Source: Holothuria scabra
Lineage: Eukaryota; Echinodermata; Holothuroidea; Aspidochirotida; Holothuriidae
Assembly: GCA_037179385.1 (NCBI GenBank)
Contig: CM074187.1
Coordinates: forward strand, 1,922,001-1,986,000
Length of the DNA: 64,000 nt
Reading direction: 5' to 3'
The translations under genes and the position numbers were made by a program. The notes below the pieces were generated by a model. The model was not told the DNA's origin, did no database searches, and saw only the letters and a list, made by a program, of their open reading frames with translations. The first letter of the stretch is position 1. Each line of letters starts with the position of its first letter. Shown here in pieces: positions 46,701 through 57,800 of this stretch.

Positions 46701-48190
46701 TCACATTTTGCTGCACATATTAATTGCAAAAATATTCGTTAGCGGGCATGCTGAAGCCTTGCTAAATACGTCTTTCAGCCTTTCTTATATGCATATATAC
46801 CGATCCTCGAGGTAAGGTGTCAATAATTTAAAATAATGGAAGAAAATTCCCGGTTTTTAAGCCGAAACGCTTTTAACTTGGTCAGATTTTTAAAAACGCA
46901 GAATGAAAATTCTGATTGTGAGCGCAAAGTAATGCGGGATATGTTTTACATTGTGTATGGTGGGATGTCCACTGCCTTTAAGAAGTTATGGTTTAAAACT
47001 AATTGGTCTTTAATTTTATTCTGGCGATACATAAAGAAATGAACTAGATATAAGAAAAGGAAACGAAATAAATTAGAAGATATTTGAGACCGAGTAATTT
47101 AAGACCATAGCCTGCATAACTACTTCAAAGTCAAATCAAACATAATCGTATGCAGCTATACGTTGTAATTACAATAAATAACATTTTTACAAAAATACTG
47201 TTATAGGATACTCGTGTACGCATAGAGCAATAATTTATACATATTTTGGAAGTGCATTCATCTGTCCTTCCAACAGTTATAAGGGAAGTGAAACATTCTT
47301 CCGTCCTCCTTGTAGTGACCAACATGTCTTTTTCATATCACTGAGAACGTCTCAACAAGAGATATAATTCTGATATAACGGCTATTCTTACATATTAACA
47401 CTAGGGACTGCGCCAGGGTATTTTGATTAGGAACAAAGCATGAGATGGGTGCTTCTTTTCTTCTTTTCCATCGCAGATTCGTTTCTTTCTCTTTTCACAT
47501 TTTCTTGCGAATGTAGGAATGTAGGTTGTGGTCACTCCCTGATCCCTGATGCCGCCCTTGATCGACACCGCTTCTCACACGGTGTATGAGTGTGTACGTT
47601 TTTTTCCCAAAATTGTCCACTTTACACATATATCCTGACACTATATCTAGCTCGAACATTTCTGAAAATCCGACCTGGACTTGAGCTGTAAAAAGAAAAA
47701 CATTAAAATTTTGTCATTCTGTTCCTAGGTAGCTGGGATAGTAAATTTGCTTACGTCATAGCTAACGTTTTTTACGGTAAAGTATAGGCATACTTAAGAG
47801 TTATAAAATTTTGTAATGAATCAGCAATGACGTCATGAGACGTCAATTCGGAGGAAACATTTAATTACGCTGTCCAGAGAATCCGAAGCTTTCAGCTTTG
47901 GGTTCTTTACACAAATATCCACACGACAAAAGGCCTATCCAATACCCAAACATGATCCGCATACTTCACGTCCAGTGTCTCCATGAGACATGCATGCTTT
48001 CGTACACGTCACGCCTATGGATTCTGTCGGTCCAAAGAACGTCACATCCGCTGCGTAGAGTCAATCACGGGACGTGGAGTGAAACAGTTGTCGCGTAGTA
48101 CAGCAGCAGTGCAAACAAATAAGCTTATTTCTTTAACTGTACCTTGAAAACAACGTGCAGTCTTTTTTAACATGTTGATATTGACCGATG
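43800..48190. other. Intergenic, repeats and low-complexity sequence
   Basis: C-runs near 44040-44070, a short tandem aagtggaggataca pair near 44273-44310, poly-T near 46450-46490 and a transposon-like terminus (gtagctacgccac) near 46390. No gene is recognised in either strand. Confidence 0.5.
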
Positions 48191-48568
48191 TTTATTGAAA
48201 TGTCCAGCTTTCATGATCAGATGGTCTTACGAGAATTTACCGCGGCGGGAATTCAGTGTTTCGTTTACGAGATGAGATGGCCTCTAAACGCAACGGACAG
48301 TCTCGCACAATTGGCCTACCCCGATAAGAATGGGTTTCTCGCTGTTCGTAAGCTCGTGTTTTGTGCACAGGCACCCAATATATTCGCATTCGCCTCACAT
48401 CATTCATATTCTGAGATTTCTATTCAACATTGGTCTCAAGAAACTTTGACAGTTAGGCCCACAATCGTGTATCCAGAGGCTGTGGCAACAGCATACGTGT
48501 ACCGCACTCACCTTCAGCCTGTCGTTGTTTTCACTCCAGTTGAAGTTTCCATGACCCAGGTCAAGTAA
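48188..48568 (+). other. 126-codon open frame antisense to the probable TRPM 3' UTR
   Basis: Open from 48188 to a TAA at 48566, the longest unexplained plus-strand frame between SLC34 and the right edge. It has a possible acceptor (tgaaatgtccag at 48208) but no recognisable domain. Parts of the minus strand are also open over shorter stretches. I do not call it a gene. Confidence 0.2.
48191..48196 (-). terminator. Candidate poly(A) signal of TRPM (AATAAA on minus strand)
   Basis: tttatt on the + strand, about 410 bases beyond the predicted TRPM stop at 48607. It depends on the last exon being correct. Confidence 0.3.
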
Positions 48569-48606
48569 AAGCCCGGATGTGGACCGACAAAAATTAACTT
48601 TTCACA

Positions 48607-48849
48607 CTATGCAATGGAACCGTCCGAAACAGGACTCGTTGCTTCACGTAACGTTGACGTGAAAAGGAAGTTGAGGTCTGCCTTCTGCAGGCTTTCGGAT
48701 GCGTCAATTTTACGCAAATTTCTTAGGCCACATGTTTCTTTCATTTTGAGAACGTGGGTAACAGAAAAGAAATAACATCGGCTCAGTTGCCTGATTGGAT
48801 ATAGTATAGATGAAACCTCTTCAATATCTATTCGAACAGTGTCACATTG
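48607..48849 (-). CDS. TRPM2: Probable last TRPM exon with stop (80 residues)
   Basis: Acceptor ggcttcgtacag|CAATGT is in the required phase 0 after exon 51491-51401. The start VRIDIEEVSSIL could extend the coiled coil. It ends LREATSPVSDGSIA and TAG. There is no homology support, and the middle (SRCYFFSVTHVLKMKET) looks more like intron than protein. A true ending elsewhere is quite possible. Confidence 0.4.
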   Translation of the reverse strand, partial: QCDTVRIDIEEVSSILYPIRQLSRCYFFSVTHVLKMKETCGLRNLRKIDASESLQKADLNFLFTSTLREATSPVSDGSIA

Positions 48850-51800
48850 CTGTACGAAGCCACAATCGGATGAAATGCAGGAGGGGTTGAGATGAGGGCA
48901 TGGTATCATCGAGTGAAATTACAATTCAATGACACCTAAAAGCAACATGGTGCAATACTCAAAATCCCAATAATGAACGAAAAGCAGTCAAAAGATTCAT
49001 TCTTGAAACAATTTTAACATTCGTTGAATATGCCTACGTACAGACAAGCATAGGCTATACTTCTTTCATATCTGCAGAATACAGATGTGGCTTGACATAT
49101 ACGCCACGTAAGGCCTGTGTGAAAAGGCCTTTTAGACTTCCCACACTGTTAAAAATTTCTCTGTAAATTTACATAATTTTTATGGCAAATTTTTTTCCAA
49201 CCAAATAATGTTTTTTTTACAGCTAGACTGTAATCATGAAAAAACATTAGGTGTTTGTTTTTTCTTCACAGTTTTTGCATGTAAATTAGTTTACAAATGT
49301 CTACTGTGAAATCGAATTACAGAATTGTTCTATTTTTTTTTTACCTTAATTTTATGTGAATTTACAGCCTACTGTTTTCATTCTCGGCGTTTTAATATTT
49401 ATTATAATATCGCTTTTTTCCTTTCATATGTTATTACGTAACATACACCTTACCATTACGTAGATCAGGTATTTGCTTATCAACGTAATGTGTGGTTACG
49501 AAGCTGTTTTCAATCAAAACACAGTGAGGATGCTTTGTTGTCATATTGTTGTCAAATAGACTGCTATCTCTAGGAACTTTGTAATTGGAAAGTCACATTT
49601 TTTGTACAATATAATAATTGTTTTTAAAATAAATATGACAAAGAATGAAAATACATTGGTTGCAAACATTTCCAGACAAGGTAAACAATAAGTTTATCAC
49701 TTCCTGATTAAAAAACGCCAAAAAAGATATTATTCAAAGCAACAGCAATCCTTTTGTTAGGAAAATGCCTACAAAATAAGCTCCACCCATTTATGCAAAA
49801 TGAGATATACGTCATAAAGTGGTAAATTTACAGACTCTTTCAAGTAAATTTGTGAAACGTTTTTAATTCGATCAAGTGCATGAGCGCCTGTGGCGATGAG
49901 TTGACATCAGTATACCAATTGTCATTGCTCTGAAATTAGGGCCTTACAATTTCTTTTTACTTAAAAATGTGTGACAAAACACCAGTTGTATGATATTTAT
50001 AACTAAGAACGTAATAACTAAGTATGCTTTTATAATAATTGTAAGTTAATTTTCAAATAGGGCCATAAATTTGCCAAAAATGTTTTCTTTTTTAACTGAA
50101 ACTTCGCAGAACGATGCATGTTATATATTGAAAATTTTCTGGCTATTTCTTATTTGTTTGTTTGGGCTTATTTTTGTTTCTTTTTCTTTTTCTTAAAAAC
50201 AAAATGAATGTTTGTTAAATGACAGTATATTTATGTGAAATCAGAAAAATACAAAATACTGTTAAAATTTCTGTAAATTTACAGAAAAAGTTTTACAAAG
50301 CAGTAAAATTTGGTTAAAAAAGCACACAGAAATGGTTTTTCAAATAAACAGAAAATACATGTTAAACAACCTTTTTTTATTGTAGCAATACAAAGTGTCT
50401 GTAAAGATACAGAAAATCTCTATTAAAAGTAAAATACAAACAGTGCACGAGGGGCACAAGTATATATTTGTATGTCCGAACAGGTGCACAAATCAATAGT
50501 CTTGCACTTGTTGGTGGGGCTTGCAATGATAAGTGCCTGCCTCGCTGCAGGGCGCGTTTTTGCACTATGAAGTCATGTGCGTATGGTCTGAAGCGAGCGC
50601 ATTAATGACGGGTGGAAGCTTCAAACTGCTGTGTATGGACTCATTCACGCTTACGTCACTGGTTGCCACAGTCAGTCAGTTAGATGAGCCACACCAACAA
50701 GAATGTGTTATATAGTGTCAGTCAACTCGATAAAAGTTCAAAGTTTAAATTGATTTTCCAGTACGGTTCAAGTTCAAATTTGGTCCCCTTCAGTCTTCTC
50801 TTATGACAGGCGGGTAATCATTGCTTGTCATAGAACATGCGGAAGGACATTTGCGTGCACGTTCGGTTTTGCGTGTGCAGTGATCTCGCGATTGCACGCA
50901 GAATGTTGACGAATAAGAATCTACATTTCATTGGGACGAAAAGTACTCGCACTTCATCAGCTCTGCTGCCAAGCAGCCGTGACGTCATTTGTTTGTAAAC
51001 ATGAATGAGTCTATACGACTACCAACGTTAGATGGTAACTACACTATTTGAAAAACAAATTTAGAAAGTTTAGTTTGAAGTGGTTTCCAAAGACGCACCT
51101 TCCCTGTTTAGGTTATTGCCAAAGACATTCCGTCCACACTATCGAACAAAAAACTGTGGATCATTGCTTACGATTCTAGAGGCAAATAGTAATAAATATT
51201 GTAGTTTTATGAGAGTATCCCTTCCGGCTGAAACAATTTCTGGGAGTAATCATGGAGGACTCACACTAAAACTGGTAGCAAATATCACCACGCGTTATTG
51301 ACCACATCCTCCATCCCATCCACATGACCAGCGCCTTTTGACACAAAGGATGAACTCAAAGGATTTGCACAACTTTTCTTCGCAGGTCAACACAACTTAC
51401 CTCTCCTTCAATTTTTGATAGTCGGTCTTCGATAGATTTTAAGTTGATATCCTTGGCAAGTTGTCGTAATTCGGCAGCTATTTTGTCGAACCTATGAAAC
51501 AAAATTTCAAATACAATATCTGTACCCTACATTTATTTAACAAAATTTCGATGAAGCATCCAGAGCCGACTTGCCCATTCAAGTCCGGGGTTCCTGGGTC
51601 CCCCAATTTTTTCAATGGTGTCATAGCTGTTTGGCTAAAAATCGTTTTGAAAACCCTCAACGTGTCGAGTTCCTATGCGTTAATTTTTTTCTAAAGATAA
51701 CTCACTAGAAGTATATTTACCCTACTAGCATGGTAAGTTCAGTGTGCTGGGGAAGGTTGTTCTAAGGACTGTCCATTCTCACGCGTTCAGATTTATGGTC

Positions 51801-54800
51801 ACGCTTTTTCAGTTTTGGGCGTTATCTCAAGCTACTACGATGAATGTCTGCATCTTTGGGGTAACGACGACATTTACTAAATTCAGTTGGGACATCTTGC
51901 GCCAAATAATGGTGGCGCTCTACCTATCCCTCAAGTTAACCACCACATCCGCAACGGTTCCCTAAAATGTGATTTTCATGACACCCTTGTTAGCATAAAG
52001 CTGCAACATGGGACCGTTGGATATTCAAACATATTAAAGAAAGAAGAGGGACACCATCCTGCCTAGAATGATTCTCAAGGGCCCAATGGTTGCTAGGATG
52101 CGTAAAATTCTTCCATTCAACTAAAACTAAAATAGTAGATGGTCCAACCTTTTGATTTTATATAAACTCAAGCACAACAATTTTTTGTTTTCTTGATTAA
52201 TACAGACAGCTTGTTGCCAAAACCATGAAAAAAATAAAATCATAGAAAGGAGAAAACAATTAGCTTACATTTTTAATTGAGAAAACTAGCCCTTTTTCAA
52301 GCTAGTTTACGACATTTAAATTTAAAAGAAACCTTAAACCATTCTTTCGAAAAATATCTCATTTGGCTCATCAATCAAATTCAAATCAACATTTAACAAA
52401 TGCCGTAAAATTTTAACATTTTATACTTTTTCCAAAGTCCCCCTGACTTTCGCGTGAAACCAGACGTTTACTCCCGAAAAGAGTTGTGTTTTCCAGTCAA
52501 GCTACGCCAAGCTACTACGCCCTCAAAGGAAAATACCAAACTCTGACCAACCCAAGGCGTTCAGACTATTAACATCATTGGTTTATCAGGGTTGGCTCCA
52601 TTCTAGACTGGATGAAAAGAACAGACACTACCCATGATGTAAGCCAATTCCCAAATTTTATATCGACATATTTATAAGTCCTCACAACTAACATATTGCA
52701 AGGAGTGGTTTTGCGCGCGAAACCGAGATTTAATATCTCAGCTGAAAAGATAAAAGAGTTGTTTTAATACAGTTTCTTTTGTTGACTTTCAAAATCATTT
52801 CCTAATTCCAGACATTTCTCAATACAAAACAGACATCAATCGTCTTACTTTTCAGTTGTTATTCTTTGAAGGTCGGCATGCTCTGATCGACGTTTCTGAC
52901 GTTCTATGACGACAAATTCTTGACCTTTGACCGATTCCCACGTTGCTATTTCTTCATTCAAATTTTCATCCAATTTCCTCCCTTCGCATCAACAAAAAGG
53001 AAGAACAAAAAAATTTCACTGTTTAATGTCCGTAGGCTTCCTGATAGGCCCATTTAATTTTCATAAATTTAATAAATTTAGAACCATTAAAAATATTTAA
53101 ACTATTTGTTAGACAACTGAGAAAAAGACGACGGAGTGATATTTGGCATAGATTTTACACGTATTGATCCTTACATGCACAAGTCAGGAATATAATTACA
53201 TTATTCAAATGTTCGATAGAATTTCGCTTTTAGCCGTTTCAATATTTATAGCGCTATTACGTCTCCCCGTGTGTGGTACTAAGTTCTGCCTTATTGTTAC
53301 TTTCTGTGTCACAGCTGATAAAATGTGGAGATACTTTGTTGGATACGATACGACAATAAGCTAACGCATATACGGCTATTCTCGCAACCCACTTTCTCAA
53401 TCAACTACGGTGCGTCCTTTTCCCACCTCGACCTTTGCATTGTTCGTGTTCTCTGCACGACAGAGGATTTAAGTAACATATTTTGGCTCATTTATTCTAC
53501 GTTTCATTAACATTTCTAGAATATTAGAAACTTCACTCTATTTGCCGCATTTCTGTCAATACTGCTCTCAGTTTCTAGGCCCTTTGCCCTATAATTTGCC
53601 AGTAACTTGTACCTTTGAACAGATCTAGTAGCCCGTACTATTAACTCTTGAAAGGTTTATCATAACAAAGCAAATAAGAGGTGTTATTCCAAAAATTTCC
53701 TTTAGACTTTTTTGCTAAAATCTTGTATTGATGTAATATCTCTTTTTTCAGAGCCAGACAGTACTGTAGTAACTCTTGACAGACCATGATTTAGAGATCT
53801 AAAGGTCAATGAGTTTGTTACGTTTGGTGTCTCTGTCTTCTTGGAAATGCAGCTCTTTATGGGAGAATAATTCATCAGGGTTACTTTGATTTAACCCTTC
53901 GACCATTCTCCTGTGAGGGTCGGCCGGGGTTTTGAAATAAGCCCCTCAAAGGCAAACGAACGGCTAAACGACAGTTGCCAGCAAATGACTAAATTTAATA
54001 ATCTTAATTTTAACAATCTCAAAAGTGCAGACAATTTTCTGCTTTGAGTTCAAAGCACATTTCAAATCAGTGCAGTATGGAAATACATGACTGATTATGT
54101 CACGCGTAGGAACATTGGTCTAACCTAGTGGTTGGTTCAAAAGATACAGACGGCTGATCTTTGTTCCGGTCTGATGTGTCTGGACTATAAATCTGTACCT
54201 CTCTGCTAAGTGCAGTGTTCTCAACTGTAAAACCTTCTAATGTGACGTAAGATGACGTCAATGCATAAACCCTATTGCAAATTGAAACACACCAATACTG
54301 TTGTAAACTTACTAAACGATCGCTTTCTTCGACATGTTATACATTTATTGCAGCATCTACCAGTCGTCTTTGACCAAACGTAACAGAGGAATGCAGGGAT
54401 ATGATAGAGGACAATGAACGGTGGTGGAAGAGGCGGTCGGGTATAGTATTCTTTTAAAAGACCAAGACGCTGAAATTTCCACAAAATGTCGCAGTTGTCC
54501 TGAATTGATTGAAATGTGAAGCTGAAATACCAAACAAAAGACATGTTTAGTTACAGACTATCTCGTGATATAAATAGGGACTAGTGATGAGAACACATGG
54601 TTTACGTACGTAGCAGCGGGGCTATTAAGGATGGTGACATGTGATTGAAAATAAAAATTGCCTCAATTTGTAAAGGATCTCCTTCGCAAAATGTTTTGGC
54701 ACCTTCATAGAAAAAATATTAAGGTTCGATGATGGTGCACTGGAGGTTAAAGTAAATAAAAGTAAGTAGCCCACGACGGCTTTTATACTCCTACCTTTTG

Positions 54801-57800
54801 AAAAGTGGGAAAGGGGTAGATTGAAAGTTATTTTCACTGGAGCAAAGTTGAAGGCTTATCGTATATAATACGAATCCCTAGACTGAAGACTGGAGACATG
54901 TTCTACATTATAAAAAAGTTGTTGCCTACTTTGAAACGATATCATCTACCATTTTCAAAATCCTTGACTTTCAAGATGCTGTCAAATATGTTGTATGCCT
55001 ATCTCATCACTTGATAATATATCATGGAGAACAGATTCCTAATATACGGCTCTGATGGAGAATAGAAAAAGACGCCCTCTACTTACTTAAGCATTGCGAT
55101 GAGAAGATTGAGAAGCAGAATGTTGCTCAAGAAAAGATAAAATGCCAAAGCTATCATCCCAAACCAAGAGTTTTTCGCACATGGTAGCATCTCAGATGTA
55201 TGGATATCAGTACCATTAGGACACTCCATTCCTTGAAAAAGGAAAATGACACCATTTTGCCAAAAGATCAAGTTTTTTTTTTTAATTTTAGAGTTCTCTT
55301 ACATAATCGGTATTGGTCATAAATCTTAATTATTTTCAAGATACTCTCAATACGACCACATGACATGAACTTTAAGTGACACACAGGACCAAGACGGCTT
55401 CTTATCGAAGGTGCGGTTTTAAGAGCCAAGGTAAATAATAAATGAAATACTTAAGCTCGAAACATAATTGAAAGTATCTCTTTGTCCCACTGCAAGTAGA
55501 ATATTAAATGAAGATGGTCCCTTCAATCGGTAATCAATATTATCTGTTCCTAGCCATATACCTATTTATGTAATTTGTTTACTATATTCCTTGTTCATAT
55601 GAAAATGAATTTGAATTAATATTTGTATAATATAAACAGTCAAAACTGAATAGACACAATTTTGACTCACTTTTCAAAAATATCAATTCCTCCCTTTAAT
55701 TGAATATTCAAGTAAATCTAGTTTCTTCAAGCAGTAATATTTTATTTACCTTGGAAGTCATTTTGCGATAGTATGACGTCACCCCCCATATCGTCGAGGA
55801 AAAGTTCTCCAAACATTTGAAAATACGCCCTATATATAATCCCCCACAACACTGTAAATGGCCATTCCGAATTTGGATAGATAATTATTACTACAGAGAT
55901 ACTGTATGCTAGGAGGAAGACAGCGAGAATGCAGATGAAAACGACCAAATCCATAAACTGAAAAGAAAAAAAGATTTTACGATTAAGATGAGATTTCATT
56001 GCATAAAAATTCATACCAGTGTAAACAATCATCTTGTAGCGCATAAATAAAGCGACCGGGTGAGCGACTATTCAGGGACAATTTTAAAAACAGTCAATTC
56101 TCTTCACAAACGACGATTTTTTTTAGAGTATTTACAAAAATTCTCAATTACCTCAGCACTTTGATTGACAGCAAATTAAATAAATGTAGAGTACTGTAGC
56201 TCATATTTCAGTTATTTCACAACATGTAATGTAATGAGAGTGTTCTGATTGCTCATTGGGTTCTTGTATGTACTTACCCTGAAGCACTAAACTGAGGTTG
56301 TGTCTGGATGAGGATGACTTGAGGCAGTTGTGGGAGGGGCTCAAGTAAGTACATTAGGACAACTGGACCTGTCTAAGCTGACAAGATTTGAACTTTAAAC
56401 CAACACTTGTCACTTGTAAACGCCATGTTAATACTTTACTTCACTCTCATTTCTGGGAAAGTATAACATTTACGCACCAATGTATCATGAAAGAACCCTT
56501 TACGACAGTCCCTTGCTGTTTTTTCATGAAAAGCAGGGAAGCCGAGGGATCTAATATTTGGGGCACATTGTCATATGTATACGATAGAACATACTACCTA
56601 CACTAGTCAAGGTAGGGTTTTGTTTTGGGGCTAACTGCAGCTGCAGGCACTGGCTGGTAACCGGGCTTGGGAAGGGGATTTGGGGTATGGGTGTCCCAGT
56701 CTCTCATTTTAAACTATAAAGCACCCTCAGATACAATCTAGTACAATATTTAATATTGTCTGAAGTCAACATTTGTCCTCTTTTTATGTGTATGGGAAAT
56801 ATGTTTGGGTCGGTGTATCTCTTAGAAATTTGTTTGGGGACAGGGAGCATGGCTTGGGTTATCACGTTTATTTTATGAAGCGGACATACTTGAATCGCAG
56901 TTCTCGGGAGGGTTACAAGGGGTGTCCCCTCCCCTCTAGATTTGTTATCCGTTTTCAAGGGTGTCTAAATGCAAATTAGTGCAATCTTGTTGATTTCATT
57001 CAAATCCCAAATTTCTTACAAAAGAGTCAATTCTGAACTTGTAACCATTGATCAACTCAGTGTCCTGAAGATCATAAGCAGTTAGGGTAATTAGTTGAAA
57101 CCATGGTAAAAGATTCTCCGTTATGTTGTTGGACACAAAATGATAGATTAAGTGGCGGAGCTAGGGATTTTGGTCAGAGGGATGAGAATGGCCTGCAGGA
57201 TGTTAGAAATCTGGAAAGGGCGTCTTCAGTCAATTTTGATTCGTCAAGGAGGGTCGGTCCCCCAACATACGATAACTCCTCTTCGGGACAGATTCACCAT
57301 TAGGGGTCCTGGCATGGGTACAAATAATTTTATTTTATTCAGGGGTCTATAATTCCAATCAAGACTACATTGGCACAATGCTCGAAAGAAACCCGGCGTT
57401 TTTGCCCATTTCCACCGGCCCGACCACTTGAAATGAACTCCAAACACAATCGTGGACCCAGGATTTGAACTAATGGGAAGAGAAGGGGAATTATGGGAAG
57501 ACTACATAGGAAGGGCCCTACTGCTGTTTGGCGTTGCGTGTACGGGAATGTGTTGACCGAAAACACCTCCCAGATCACCGAAAATGGCTTTTCTGAGTCC
57601 GTTTTGAAGTGATTTTTTCCTTTTTACTTATACATCTCTCCGTATAAAAATGTTGCTTAAGTAAGTTTAAGAGAAAATTAATTGTCAGTCATAATACTAT
57701 TCGGAACCCCCGCCCCCATTCCTCCCCATTTCTCGTGGAGACGCCACTGATAAAAAGAGCTGTCAGTCTGTAATTAAAAGATTTGGACAGAATGTCACGT

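Noticed and set aside
48607..52981. NUDT9-H (ADP-ribose) domain in the TRPM gene
   Set aside because: I searched by eye for the GRG, WGPNHAADP and Nudix-box patterns on the minus strand and found none; absence is not proven.
57151..57748. A complete second copy of the cagtggcggag hAT element
   Set aside because: Only the left terminus matches; the candidate right end (gacgccactga) does not match the TIR beyond a few bases.
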